A stretch of 64,000 nt of DNA. It comes from Clostridium sardiniense (GTDB lineage Bacteria > Bacillota > Clostridia > Clostridiales > Clostridiaceae). The notes below the pieces were generated by a model. The model was not told the origin of the DNA. It searched no databases and saw nothing but the letters and a program-made list of their open reading frames with translations. Positions 41,868-51,125 of this stretch are shown piece after piece (the stretch's first letter is position 1; the number at the start of each line of letters is the position of its first letter). Position numbers and translations under genes: made by a program. The stretch covers positions 62,001 to 126,000 of the forward strand of contig NZ_JAFBDA010000003.1 in assembly GCF_016907995.1 (NCBI RefSeq). Direction: 5' to 3'.

Positions 41868-42174
41868 TATTATATTATATCCCCTTTATCAATATGTTTT
41901 TTAATATACTATTTTTATTATAAGTATATTTTTTTAGATTAAATTTACATAAAAAACAATTTTTATTACATATAGGTTACATTATATCAAATTAGTTACA
42001 TTTTATTAATAATTTTGTTTTATTTTACCCAAATTGCTCATTTTTATTGCATATTCCTTATATTTAGATATCCTTTTAAAATATGAAACCTCTATGTTAA
42101 TTGTAAAAATAGCTCGATTTTTGTATAATTAATACTGTAAATTTATTATCTATTTAAATTAAAGGAGAAAAAAA
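41868..42174. other. Divergent promoter interval, asnB / response regulator
   Basis: About 307 bp of AT-rich DNA without a gene. A TATAAT-like box on the minus strand near 41920 could serve asnB. A clear plus-strand promoter lies at 42101-42129. No riboswitch or T-box motif was recognised. Confidence 0.6.
42101..42129 (+). promoter_or_regulatory. Promoter of the two-component operon
   Basis: TTGTAA (42101-42106), 17 bp, TATAAT (42124-42129). It lies 46 bp before the TTG start codon of the response regulator. Confidence 0.7.
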
Positions 42175-42861
42175 TTGAATATTTTAGTGGTTGATGATGA
42201 GATTAGCATATTACAACTTATAAAAATGAATTTAGAACTTCAAAAATATACTGTTACTACTGCAACTTGTGGTGTCGAGGCATTAGATCTTACTATAAAA
42301 GAAAGACCTGATATCATAATCTTAGATGCAATGCTCCCTGATATCAGCGGATTTAAACTTATAAATAAAATTAAATTAATAGCTGATATTCCTATTATTA
42401 TGCTTACAGCTAAAAACGATATCAATGATAAATTACTAGGATTGCAGTTAGGTGCTGAGGATTATATAACAAAACCATTTAATAGTACTGAACTATTATT
42501 ACGAGTTAAGGTTATTTCAAAAAGAATAACTAAAAATTCTAAAGAAATTAAAAACTCAATATCTGTTGGTAAAATACATATATTGCTTGACGAAAGAAAA
42601 GTCTTAATTGATTCTAAATATATAGATTTAACCTTTAAAGAGTTCGAGGTTTTAAGCTATCTTTGTGAAAATAAAGGGCGAGTTTTTAGTAGAGAAGAGC
42701 TTTTAAATAAAGTTTGGGGATATGATTTTGAAGGTACAACTCGTGCAGTAGATATATTAGTTCAAAGACTTAGAAAAAAATTGGGTAATTGCCAGCATTA
42801 CATAAAAACATTATATAAAGCAGGGTATAAATTAGATGTTTCAGACGAATCTATCTCTTAA
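42175..42861 (+). CDS. OmpR-family response regulator
   Basis: A 228-residue regulator: receiver domain (1-115) with acidic pair DD at 7-8, phospho-acceptor Asp51 in IIILDAMLP and Lys100, then a winged-helix DNA-binding domain (about 130-225, EFEVLSYLCENKGRVFSREELL and RAVDILVQRLRKKLG). The start codon is TTG, set by AAAGGAG seven nt upstream. The gene overlaps the kinase gene by 26 bp. The system sits beside an organophosphate antiporter gene with GTAATCAA direct repeats in its promoter. That is the expected kind of target for this class. Confidence 0.93.
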   Translation: MNILVVDDEISILQLIKMNLELQKYTVTTATCGVEALDLTIKERPDIIILDAMLPDISGFKLINKIKLIADIPIIMLTAKNDINDKLLGLQLGAEDYITKPFNSTELLLRVKVISKRITKNSKEIKNSISVGKIHILLDERKVLIDSKYIDLTFKEFEVLSYLCENKGRVFSREELLNKVWGYDFEGTTRAVDILVQRLRKKLGNCQHYIKTLYKAGYKLDVSDESIS

Positions 42862-44227
42862 ACAGAAAATTATACTAACCAATATTGCAATATTAGCACC
42901 TATTATTATTTTTATATACATAATTACATTTAATACTTTATCTAAAAACTTATTAGATAATTCTCTTGAATATCTATTAAAAGAAAATACTACTATGTGT
43001 GGATATGTTGAAAATTTATTAGAATCTAATAATAATCCTAACAAGGAGGAAGCTTTTAAATCTATTTCTCCATTTATAGCCACTAACTTAAGTAGTAAAT
43101 TTAATATAAGAGTTCAAACAATAAGTAATTCTGGTCAAATAACCTATGACTCTGATAAAAACCAAATAAGTCTCTATAATAAGGATATTGATAAAGCACT
43201 TGATGGTTCTCAATCTTATATTATAAAAAAAATTGATGGCGTTCCATATATATTTTTATCTACTCCTATATTTTATAAAAATACTTATTGTGGGGTTTTA
43301 AGGTTAATACTTCAAAACTCATCTTCTGTAACTATATTAAATAATACACTTATAATAATGTTGCTGGTAAGTATAGCTTCACTTGGTATCGGTATCATAT
43401 TAATATACTCGTTTTCTAAAGAATTAGTTAATCCACTCATAACATTAAAGGAACAATCAAAAAAAATCGCTAAAGGAAACTTTGGAGAAAAGGTTCACAT
43501 AACTAGTGGTGATGAAATTGAAGACTTAGCGAATACATTTAATGTTATGAGTGAAGAAATAGAAAAATATATAAAGGAACTTGAGGCCGCAAAAACCAAA
43601 CAGAAAAAGTTCTTTGATAATATATCACATGAACTTAAGACACCTTTAACTGCAATTATCGGATTTTCTGAAATAATCCCTAAATTAGATGATAATAATA
43701 AGGTTTTAGAAAGCTCTGCACTAATAGAAAAAGAGGGGCGTAGACTTTTAACTTTAGTTGAAGAAATATTAATATTATCTAAAGCAAATAAAGAAAACTT
43801 TGCTATAGAAGCTACTTATATAAATCTTAAAGACTTGATTGATGAGTGCTTAAATATCCTTCACATTAAACTTAATAATTATCATATAAGCATAATTAAA
43901 AACTATGAAAACATATTTGTATATGGAGATTATGATAAAACAAAGCAAGTTTTTATAAACATAATCGATAATGCTATTAAATATAGTGGTTGTGAAAACA
44001 TAGAAATCACATCAAAAGTATATGATGATAGGATAGAAATATTTATTTCAGATGATGGTATCGGATTTGATGTATCAAATATTAAAAGCACAAAAGGCAA
44101 TGGCTTTGGACTTAATATTTGTAAGAATATATTATCCACTCAAAATGGATCATTTAATATTAAAAGCACATTAGATGAAGGCACTATTGCAACAATAACA
44201 TTATATAAGCAAAAGAAATTTGATTGA
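42836..44227 (+). CDS. Sensor histidine kinase
   Basis: A 463-residue membrane kinase. TM1 (about 12-32) and TM2 (about 170-192) enclose an extracellular sensor domain of about 135 residues. A HAMP domain follows (193-245), then the dimerisation helix with phospho-acceptor His265 in SHELKTPLTAIIGFSE, and an ATPase domain with NIIDNAIKYS, DDGIGFD and GNGFGLNI. It starts inside the regulator gene. With the downstream exported binding protein it probably senses a phosphorylated sugar outside the cell, as HptS and PgtB do. Confidence 0.93.
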   Translation: MFQTNLSLKQKIILTNIAILAPIIIFIYIITFNTLSKNLLDNSLEYLLKENTTMCGYVENLLESNNNPNKEEAFKSISPFIATNLSSKFNIRVQTISNSGQITYDSDKNQISLYNKDIDKALDGSQSYIIKKIDGVPYIFLSTPIFYKNTYCGVLRLILQNSSSVTILNNTLIIMLLVSIASLGIGIILIYSFSKELVNPLITLKEQSKKIAKGNFGEKVHITSGDEIEDLANTFNVMSEEIEKYIKELEAAKTKQKKFFDNISHELKTPLTAIIGFSEIIPKLDDNNKVLESSALIEKEGRRLLTLVEEILILSKANKENFAIEATYINLKDLIDECLNILHIKLNNYHISIIKNYENIFVYGDYDKTKQVFINIIDNAIKYSGCENIEITSKVYDDRIEIFISDDGIGFDVSNIKSTKGNGFGLNICKNILSTQNGSFNIKSTLDEGTIATITLYKQKKFD

Positions 44228-44253
44228 TCTATATCATTATGAAAGGACTTTAT

Positions 44254-45042
44254 ATGAAGAAAAATTTTAAAAATATAATTACTCTATATCTTTTATTTGT
44301 AGTCATAATTTTGATTTTCTATTTCTACTCTACTAAAATTGTATATAATAACTTAAAAGTCATTGATGATTTTAAATCAAGCAAAAAGTCTTTCTCTATT
44401 AAAGTGCCAACTAAGATCATTATTAAAAATGAATATTTAGGCAAGGTTACTCTTGATAATAATTTAATTATGAGTGATATTTTGCAATATTTTTCTGCTA
44501 TAACTAATTCTGATTCTAAACAAAAAAATAAATTAATAAATGATAATGTTGATACATTATCTGGTACTATCTTTTATTCAAATGGATCTACAGAAGACTT
44601 TACTGTAGATAACTCTTTAACATTTGAAAATAAGACTTATACATTTAGCTCATATTATATTAATACTTTAAGAAATACATTATTCAGCTGTTTTTACACC
44701 TACCCAAACATTATATCTATAATTGATCATAATGATTCAAAAATTGTTTATGAAAACTCAAATACATCACACGAACTAACTAAAAGTGAAAGTAAAAAGC
44801 TTATATCTGAACTAAAAAAATTTAAGATTATGGAGGATAATAAAGATTTTTTAAATATAAATCTAAAAGAATCTCCAAAAGAAGTATTTAAGATATTTAT
44901 AAACGGTAGTAATAATTCTAGTGCTAATAATACAATCTATATTACTGTATATAATCATTATTTAGTTATTCAATATTTAGGTGATGAAAATGGTAAAAAT
45001 ATTTATGTAAAAGGGGATTTAGATGAAAAATATTTTAAATAA
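44254..45042 (+). CDS. DUF3919-like membrane-anchored protein
   Basis: A 262-residue protein with one N-terminal membrane segment (about 7-25) and a large extracellular part. I chose the ATG at 44254 because AAAGGA lies 6 nt before it; upstream in-frame starts lack a site. The extracellular region has Ser/Asn-rich beta strands with no catalytic motif I recognise and resembles the DUF3919 family. It lies between the kinase and the binding protein, overlapping the latter by 20 bp. I infer a scaffold or auxiliary sensor that links binding protein and kinase at the membrane. Confidence 0.65.
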   Translation: MKKNFKNIITLYLLFVVIILIFYFYSTKIVYNNLKVIDDFKSSKKSFSIKVPTKIIIKNEYLGKVTLDNNLIMSDILQYFSAITNSDSKQKNKLINDNVDTLSGTIFYSNGSTEDFTVDNSLTFENKTYTFSSYYINTLRNTLFSCFYTYPNIISIIDHNDSKIVYENSNTSHELTKSESKKLISELKKFKIMEDNKDFLNINLKESPKEVFKIFINGSNNSSANNTIYITVYNHYLVIQYLGDENGKNIYVKGDLDEKYFK

Positions 45043-46054
45043 AAAGATCTTTTTAATTGTTATTTCGTTACTTATTTTTATATTATCATTTTTATATTTT
45101 TCCCCAAAAAAGAATGCAAAATCATATCCTAACCTTAAAGGTAAACACTTAACTGTTTATATTGCACTCCGTGAAGAAGAAGCAAAATCGCTTCTAGAAA
45201 AGTTTAAAAAAGAGACAGGATGTACATATGAATATATAAAGCTTCCTACAGAAGAAGCTGTAAAAAGGATATTATCTGAGAAAAATAAACCTAATGGTGA
45301 TATATTTATAGGTGGTACCTGTGATGCTTATGAACTATTAAAGTCAAAGGGTGCATTAGCTAAATATAAATCTCCAAACGCAAGAGGAATATTATCAAAA
45401 TACAAAGATCCTGACGGTTATTGGACTGGATTTCAAGTTGACACATTAGCTATAGGAATAAATAAAGCCGTTTGGGATAGAGATTTTGCATCTAAAGGTA
45501 TACTCCTTCCAACTAAGTTTGAAGATTTACTTCAAGATGAATATAAAGGTAAAATAATACTACCTAATCCGGAGACTTCTGGTACAGGCTATACACTTCT
45601 TGCATCTTTATATCAACAACTAGGTATAGATAATTATAAAAATTTCTTAGAGAAACTTACAAATAATGTTTCATCATATACCGTTAGTGGGTTTAATTCT
45701 ATTCAAAGAGTATCATCTGGTGAATATGCAGTTACTGTAGATTTTTTAGGTGACCAACTTATTGTTAAAAAATCAGACCCTAATCTTATAAGCATTACAC
45801 CTAAAAATACTGGTTGGAATGTAGACGCAGTAGCTGAACTTAATAATTATAATAATAAAGAAGTAGCTGAAGATTTCATAGATTTTATACTTTCAGATGA
45901 TGTTTCAAGTAACCTTTCCCTCTACTCTAATGCAGTATCTACTAAAAAGTATAACGATATTACTTCAAACATATATCAAAATTATGATTTTAAAAAGGCT
46001 GCTATGGAAAAGGATACCATAATAAATACTTTTAATAATAGTCTGGATAAATAA
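45023..46054 (+). CDS. Extracellular solute-binding protein of the sensor system
   Basis: A 343-residue binding protein of the ferric-iron/phosphonate group. A hydrophobic segment (about 8-25) without a lipobox suggests a membrane-tethered or cleaved form. Fold motifs include LTVYIALREEEAKSLLEKF, NGDIFIGGTCDAYE and GKIILPNPETSGTGYT. No ABC permease or ATPase is encoded nearby. That fits sensor binding proteins such as HptA of Staphylococcus and PgtC of Salmonella, which present phosphosugars to a histidine kinase. The organophosphate antiporter downstream would be the regulated transporter. Confidence 0.8.
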   Translation: MKNILNKKIFLIVISLLIFILSFLYFSPKKNAKSYPNLKGKHLTVYIALREEEAKSLLEKFKKETGCTYEYIKLPTEEAVKRILSEKNKPNGDIFIGGTCDAYELLKSKGALAKYKSPNARGILSKYKDPDGYWTGFQVDTLAIGINKAVWDRDFASKGILLPTKFEDLLQDEYKGKIILPNPETSGTGYTLLASLYQQLGIDNYKNFLEKLTNNVSSYTVSGFNSIQRVSSGEYAVTVDFLGDQLIVKKSDPNLISITPKNTGWNVDAVAELNNYNNKEVAEDFIDFILSDDVSSNLSLYSNAVSTKKYNDITSNIYQNYDFKKAAMEKDTIINTFNNSLDK

Positions 46055-46073
46055 AAATACATATTATTTTCAA

Positions 46074-46123
46074 AAATCTCTTAAATGTTACATTTATGAA
46101 ACATTTAAGAGATTTTATTGTTT
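46074..46123 (+). terminator. Terminator of the sensory operon
   Basis: A perfect 16-bp stem (46074-46089 with 46100-46115) is followed by a T-rich run. It separates the sensory genes from the antiporter gene, which therefore needs its own promoter. Confidence 0.9.
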
Positions 46124-46146
46124 ATTTCTTATTTTATTATAGTAAT

Positions 46147-46175
46147 GTAATCAAATACAGAAAACGTAATCAATT
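46147..46175 (+). promoter_or_regulatory. Direct repeats upstream of the antiporter gene
   Basis: GTAATCAAAT (46147-46156) and GTAATCAATT (46166-46175) are 19 bp apart, about two helical turns. They occupy the -35 region ahead of a weak TACATT box (46176-46181). OmpR-type regulators bind tandem direct repeats in this way, so this is the likely target of the adjacent regulator. Confidence 0.55.
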
Positions 46176-46207
46176 TACATTGATGTTTTTCTAAGGAGGA
46201 CTTATAA

Positions 46208-47533
46208 ATGTTTAATTTTTTTAAACCGGCACCTGCTATACCTAGGTTGCCAAAAGAAAGAATACCTTCAGCTTACAAAGCTTACCGTATTCGTATGTTC
46301 CTTATGATGTTTGTTGGATATGCAGGTTATTATCTAGTAAGAAAAAACTTTGCAATAGCATCACCATTTTTAATTAATAATTACGATTTTTCCAAAACAG
46401 ATATAGGATTAATAAGTACTGGACTTGCGGTTGCTTATGGTCTTGGTAAATTTGTTTTAGGTAGCTTAGCAGATAGATCAAATGTTAAATATTTTCTTGG
46501 TTTTGGTCTTTTAGCATCATCAATAGTTAGTATATTCATGGGATTCACAAGCGCAGTTTGGTTATTCTTAATCCTTATGATTATTAATGGATTATTCCAA
46601 GCTATGGGTGCTCCCCCATGTTCAATAATAATAGGTAAATGGTTCTCTCAAAATGAAAGAGGACTTAAAATGGGAATATGGAATACATCACATAATGTAG
46701 GTGGTGGACTTATAGCTCCTTTAGCTACTTTATCATTATTTATATTTGGAGCTAATAATTTCCAAAGTATATTCTTTGTTCCTGCTGCAATTTGTATTAT
46801 TATTGCTATATTCGTATTCTTTGTTGGAGCTGATACTCCTGAATCAGTAGGCTTACCTCCTATTGAGGAATATAGAAATGATTATCCTGAAATTGAAGTA
46901 AAAGAACCTATTAATTTAACTACGAAAGAAATAGTAATTAAATATGTATTAACAAATAAGTATGTTTGGTATTTATGCCTAGCTAATATATTTGTTTATT
47001 TAATTAGACAAGGTGTAGTTAACTGGATTCCAATATATCTTCAAGAAGCAAAAAACTTCTCTGTTGCCGATTCTAACTGGGCAATGTTCTTATTTGAATA
47101 TGCCGCTATTCCAGCATCAATACTACTTGGATGGCTTTCAGACGTATTATTTAAAGGTAAGCGTGCTCCTTTAAGTATATTATGTATGATAGGTGTTATA
47201 TTTGCTGTAGTAGCATATTGGACAACTTCAAGTTACATGGTAACAATGATATCTGTTGCTATAATAGGTTGCTTTATATATGGACCTCAATTACTAATTG
47301 GTATGAGCTTAATAGATATAGTACCAAGCTTTGCTGTCGGTGCTGCTGTTGGATTATCAGGTCTTTGTGCATACCTTCTAGGTGAACTTATGGCTGACTT
47401 AGTTATTGGATTTATAGCAGATACATTCGGATGGAATGGCGCATTTATATTTATAATAATTGGTGCTTTCATTGCATTAATATTATTATCTTTAACTTTA
47501 AAGATAAAGAAAACAGCTAATGAAGAAAACTAA
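46208..47533 (+). CDS. Organophosphate:phosphate antiporter (GlpT/UhpT/PgtP family)
   Basis: A 441-residue major-facilitator protein with 12 transmembrane helices. Family features include GYAGYYLVRKNFAIASP in TM1 (arginine binds the phosphate), the loop GKFVLGSLADRSN and GIWNTSHNVGGG. The central cytosolic loop follows the GADTPESVGLPPIEEY pattern common to this group. It exchanges inorganic phosphate for glycerol-3-phosphate, hexose-phosphate or phosphoglycerate; which one cannot be told. The AAGGAGGA binding site and the direct repeats ahead of it suggest regulated, strong expression. Confidence 0.93.
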   Translation: MFNFFKPAPAIPRLPKERIPSAYKAYRIRMFLMMFVGYAGYYLVRKNFAIASPFLINNYDFSKTDIGLISTGLAVAYGLGKFVLGSLADRSNVKYFLGFGLLASSIVSIFMGFTSAVWLFLILMIINGLFQAMGAPPCSIIIGKWFSQNERGLKMGIWNTSHNVGGGLIAPLATLSLFIFGANNFQSIFFVPAAICIIIAIFVFFVGADTPESVGLPPIEEYRNDYPEIEVKEPINLTTKEIVIKYVLTNKYVWYLCLANIFVYLIRQGVVNWIPIYLQEAKNFSVADSNWAMFLFEYAAIPASILLGWLSDVLFKGKRAPLSILCMIGVIFAVVAYWTTSSYMVTMISVAIIGCFIYGPQLLIGMSLIDIVPSFAVGAAVGLSGLCAYLLGELMADLVIGFIADTFGWNGAFIFIIIGAFIALILLSLTLKIKKTANEEN

Positions 47534-47576
47534 ATTTAGTTTTAAATATATATAACTTTCCACGTATTATATAAAA

Positions 47577-47612
47577 TAAAAGTGCTAATGGTGTCATTAG
47601 CACTTTTATTTT
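47577..47612. terminator. Bidirectional terminator
   Basis: AGTGCTAATG and CATTAGCACT form a 10-bp stem with A- and T-runs on both sides. It ends the antiporter gene and the convergent B12 operon. Confidence 0.92.
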
Positions 47613-47938
47613 TATTTATGGCTTCCGTGAATAACATTAAAGCCTTCTTTTTTTAATATCTTTTCATGTCTATCATAATCATTACACTCAACACTTATAC
47701 ATTTTGATATATGAATAGTTTTCACATTATTCTTTCTAAGCTGAGCTATTTTATGTTTCCAATTTTCATCTCTTGTCATAGTATCACAGCATCCTGAACA
47801 ATAAAAAAAGCTACTTAAATCTTCTTTATTATCTCCATATACTTCAAATGCATCTCTAGAATTATTGTATGCCTTAAAACACCCAGTTCCAGAACATTTG
47901 CTCATAAGCTTTCTGCAGGCCATTATTGCTATAGCCAT
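47612..47938 (-). CDS. CGGC-domain-like cysteine-rich protein
   Basis: A 108-residue soluble protein with seven cysteines (MACRKLMSKCSGTGC, FYCSGCCDT, SKCISVEC). The layout resembles CGGC-domain proteins, here with CSGCC in place of CGGC. It probably binds a metal, an Fe-S cluster or a corrinoid-related ligand. It lies 16 bp after btuD at the end of the B12-riboswitch operon. A role in cobalamin or cobalt handling is therefore suggested by context only. No signal peptide or membrane segment. Confidence 0.7.
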   Translation of the reverse strand: MAIAIMACRKLMSKCSGTGCFKAYNNSRDAFEVYGDNKEDLSSFFYCSGCCDTMTRDENWKHKIAQLRKNNVKTIHISKCISVECNDYDRHEKILKKEGFNVIHGSHK

Positions 47939-47954
47939 ATTATCATCCCTTTAC

Positions 47955-48713
47955 TTAGTTTATTTTGAAAGTTATATACATTGGGTTACTATCTTTATGT
48001 ATTACTGCATCTACTTCATATACTTCTTTTATCAGTTCCGGTGTTAAAACCTTACTAGGCTCTCCATTACTAACGACTTTGCCATCATGCATAACATATA
48101 ATTTATCACAATAAGCTGTAGCTAAATTCAAATCATGAAGTGCTACAATAACTGTAATTCCTAATGACTTTACAACATTCAATATCTGAAGTTGATGCTT
48201 TATATCTAAATGGTTAGTAGGTTCATCTAATATAAGTAAGTCCACCTTTTGAGCAAGTACACGTGCTAAAAGAACCCTTTGCTTCTCTCCTCCTGATAGA
48301 TTAGAAAAACTTCTTTCATAATATTCTAACATATTTACCTTTTCTAATGAATCTTTAACAATTTTATAGTCCTCAGATGAATCTCCCTCTAAAAAATTCT
48401 TATGAGGTGTTCTTCCCATAAGCACTATATCCTTAACCTTTATATCAAAGGATATATTATTAAATTGCCCTAACACTCCAAGTTCTTTTGCTACATTTTT
48501 AGGAGATATTTTTGATAAGTCTTTACCATTAAGATACATAGCTCCTGATTTCGGTTTATATATTCTATAAATAGTCTTTAATAAAGTTGACTTACCACTC
48601 CCATTAGGCCCTATAACCCCAACAAAGTCTCCTTTTTCTATATTAATGGATACATCTTTAACTATATCCCTTCCACCTAATTCTACATTTAAATTTTCTG
48701 TATTTAACTTCAT
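47955..48713 (-). CDS. btuD: Vitamin B12 importer ATPase
   Basis: A 252-residue ABC ATPase with Walker A GPNGSGKST, signature LSGGEKQR, Walker B LLILDEPTN and switch histidine in VALHDLNLA. It belongs to the class that powers BtuC/FecC permeases. The operon stands under a cobalamin riboswitch (50950-51125), so the ligand is most probably cobalamin or a corrinoid precursor rather than iron chelate. It follows btuC by 5 bp. Confidence 0.93.
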   Translation of the reverse strand: MKLNTENLNVELGGRDIVKDVSINIEKGDFVGVIGPNGSGKSTLLKTIYRIYKPKSGAMYLNGKDLSKISPKNVAKELGVLGQFNNISFDIKVKDIVLMGRTPHKNFLEGDSSEDYKIVKDSLEKVNMLEYYERSFSNLSGGEKQRVLLARVLAQKVDLLILDEPTNHLDIKHQLQILNVVKSLGITVIVALHDLNLATAYCDKLYVMHDGKVVSNGEPSKVLTPELIKEVYEVDAVIHKDSNPMYITFKIN

Positions 48714-48718
48714 AAAGG

Positions 48719-49795
48719 CTACCTCTCTCCAAAAGTATAAGTACGTTTTATCATTATATACATAAAGAATGGTGCACCTATTATAGCTGTTATTATCCCT
48801 ATAGGCATCTCCATATTCTTTAATATAATTCTAGCTAAAACATCAGCCCATACTAAAAATATTGCCCCAATTAGCATAGCTATAGGTAAATTTATTTTAT
48901 GATTAGTACCAACTAAGCTTCTTGTAATATGCGGTATTACAAGTCCAATAAATCCAATAATACCACAACTAGCAACTAAGACGCCTGTAATAATAGACAC
49001 TACAACAAGATAAATCTTTCTATACTTATGAAGATCTATTCCAAGTGTTATAGAAGCTTCATCTCCTAAAAGCATTGTATTCATTACTCTAAATTGAGTT
49101 ATAAAAAATAATGTACCAAGAGCTACTACTAAGAAAGGTATTAAAAGATTTTCCCACTTAGCACCTGTTAGACTTCCCATAGTCCATTCTGTAGCTATAC
49201 GTACCGCTCCATTGTCATTAGTCATATATATCATTAGACTAGAAAATGCTGTACATATAAGATTAACTACTATTCCAGATAAAATCAGCTTAACTGGGGT
49301 AATCCTTCCCCCTATACTTGAAAGCCTAAATACCATAATTGATGCAATCAAAGCTCCCAAAAATGCAGAAAATGCTACTGAAAAATAGTTGCTTGATATA
49401 GTTGTCACGCTTGAAGCCATAAGCATAGCAAATGTAGCCCCAAGCGTTCCCCCTGATGATATTCCAAGTATATATGGATCTGCTAATGGATTTTGAACAG
49501 TTCCTTGCATAACAACTCCACATAACGCAAGGCCCATACCAACAATTACACCAAGTAATACTCTTGGTAATCTTATCTGCCATACAATATCAATCAAAGA
49601 TGAATCTACACTACTTTCTAAACCTTGAATTCCTAAAATTTTATGCGTAATTATTGTATAAACATCTCCAGCAGGTACTTTAACCGATCCAATAGAGACT
49701 GATAATATTATAGTTACTAAAAGCAAAAAAACTAAGCCTATTAATATTACAAAATTCTTTTTAAACAAATTCACTTTAAACCATCTCTCACTCAT
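48719..49795 (-). CDS. btuC: Vitamin B12 importer permease
   Basis: A 358-residue FecCD/BtuC-type permease with about ten transmembrane helices. Conserved stretches are RLPRVLLGVIVGMGLALCG, NPLADPYILGISSGGTLG and GFIGLVIPHITR near the C-terminus, which contacts the ATPase. The start codon follows the btuF stop directly (TAGATG), so the genes are translationally coupled. Cobalamin specificity is assigned from the riboswitch. Confidence 0.93.
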   Translation of the reverse strand: MSERWFKVNLFKKNFVILIGLVFLLLVTIILSVSIGSVKVPAGDVYTIITHKILGIQGLESSVDSSLIDIVWQIRLPRVLLGVIVGMGLALCGVVMQGTVQNPLADPYILGISSGGTLGATFAMLMASSVTTISSNYFSVAFSAFLGALIASIMVFRLSSIGGRITPVKLILSGIVVNLICTAFSSLMIYMTNDNGAVRIATEWTMGSLTGAKWENLLIPFLVVALGTLFFITQFRVMNTMLLGDEASITLGIDLHKYRKIYLVVVSIITGVLVASCGIIGFIGLVIPHITRSLVGTNHKINLPIAMLIGAIFLVWADVLARIILKNMEMPIGIITAIIGAPFFMYIMIKRTYTFGER

Positions 49796-50836
49796 CTATT
49801 TGTAAAGCTCAGGATATAATTCTTTAGAGTATTGCTCTATAGCATCAACTACTCTTACTCCACCTGCCCATGTTTCTGCAAGACCTGTTACAACTATGTT
49901 ATTATCTTTAACTGCAGTTACATTTTTAAGCGCTTTATTATCAGTAAATACTTTTGCAAGCTCTTTACTATTGCTTTCTTTTCCATCTCCAGAATGGATG
50001 TATATAATAGCATCTGGATTTGCTGCTACTATTCCTTCTGTACTAATAGTTCCTGACTTATCTTCAATATTAACTGCTCCAGCTTTTTCTACCATATCGC
50101 TAACTAAATCATTTTTTCCATATACTCTAAATTGTCCTTCTTTACTCTCTTCTAATATTAAAACTTTCTTTTTATCCTTTACTTTAGATGTTTTATCTTC
50201 TATAGTTTTTAATCTATCTTTTAAATTCTTTACATACTCATTTGTCTTATCTTGAATATTAAATATTAATCCTATATCATTTATATCTTTATATAGATTA
50301 TCTACAGTAAAGTTTCCAACAGTTTTTACTGTATTTCTTTGAACAAGCGTATTAACTCCTCTATCTTGCCATTCCTTAACATCTCCTAGTTCTTTAGGTG
50401 CAAAGACACTCTTCCATCCAAATATTAAATCTGGTTTAAGTGCTAAAACTTGTTCTTTTGTAGGGTATTTGTCTGATAAAACCTTTACTTTACTATACTG
50501 ATCTTTTAATCTACCTAATATTGGATTATCAAGATAACAAGTTCCAACTAATTTATCACCTAATCCTAAATCAAGCATAAGTTCAGTAGCTGTTTGATTT
50601 GTAGTTATTACTCTATCAGGTGCTTTATCAAAAGTTTCTTTTATTTCATTTCCTGCAAAGTCGTAAGTTGTTATTGTAACTGGATAATGTGAATCTCCAT
50701 TACTTTTACTTTCTGAGGTGCTACTATTCCCCTTTGCTTCCTCCTTCTTATTGCTGCCTCCACAAGCCACTAATGACATTGTTAAAGTTAAAGCCATAAG
50801 TATTACTATTAGTTTTTTTAATCCCTTATTTTTCAT
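49796..50836 (-). CDS. btuF: Vitamin B12-binding lipoprotein
   Basis: A 346-residue lipoprotein: signal peptide with lipobox LVAC (Cys about 25) followed by a Ser/Asn/Lys-rich linker of about 25 residues. The mature part has the two-lobed BtuF/FhuD fold; APDRVITTNQTATELMLDLG and LKPDLIFGW are recognisable. It is the first gene of the operon after the cobalamin riboswitch and so probably binds cobalamin or related corrinoids. Confidence 0.9.
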   Translation of the reverse strand: MKNKGLKKLIVILMALTLTMSLVACGGSNKKEEAKGNSSTSESKSNGDSHYPVTITTYDFAGNEIKETFDKAPDRVITTNQTATELMLDLGLGDKLVGTCYLDNPILGRLKDQYSKVKVLSDKYPTKEQVLALKPDLIFGWKSVFAPKELGDVKEWQDRGVNTLVQRNTVKTVGNFTVDNLYKDINDIGLIFNIQDKTNEYVKNLKDRLKTIEDKTSKVKDKKKVLILEESKEGQFRVYGKNDLVSDMVEKAGAVNIEDKSGTISTEGIVAANPDAIIYIHSGDGKESNSKELAKVFTDNKALKNVTAVKDNNIVVTGLAETWAGGVRVVDAIEQYSKELYPELYK

Positions 50837-50882
50837 TTAATCTCTTCCTTCCATACCTTAAGTTTTTATATTTATTTTAATT

Positions 50883-50916
50883 AAAAAAACTCTTTAACTA
50901 CTAATAGTTAAAGAGT
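50883..50916 (-). terminator. Terminator of the cobalamin riboswitch
   Basis: ACTCTTTAACTA (minus strand, 50916-50905) pairs with TAGTTAAAGAGT (50900-50889), followed by TTTTTTT. It lies between the aptamer and btuF, as expected for an OFF switch that terminates when B12 is plentiful. Confidence 0.9.
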
Positions 50917-50949
50917 CATAGTATACAAATAAAAAAATACTTAGTATAA

Positions 50950-51125
50950 AAAATGACCTCTCTCTATACTCCGTAGAGATACTTCAAAAGTAGGCAGGTC
51001 TTCTGACTTAAGTATCATCATTTTCTAAAAAGCCTTCCCATAATTACATAGTGGCATAAATTTTAGAAAACTACTCTATTACAGCGGCGGGACCGTGTGG
51101 GAGTTTCACCCATTACTTCCCTTTT
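50950..51125 (-). promoter_or_regulatory. Cobalamin riboswitch
   Basis: The minus strand carries the hallmark segments in order: GGGTGAAACTCCCACAC, GGTCCCGCCGCTGTAA, ATGCCACT, GGGAAGGC and AGTCAGAAGACCTGCCT (the B12 box region). It lies about 110-290 nt before btuF with a terminator in between. Of the remaining interval to 51335, only AT-rich DNA with short inverted repeats is seen. Confidence 0.97.
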
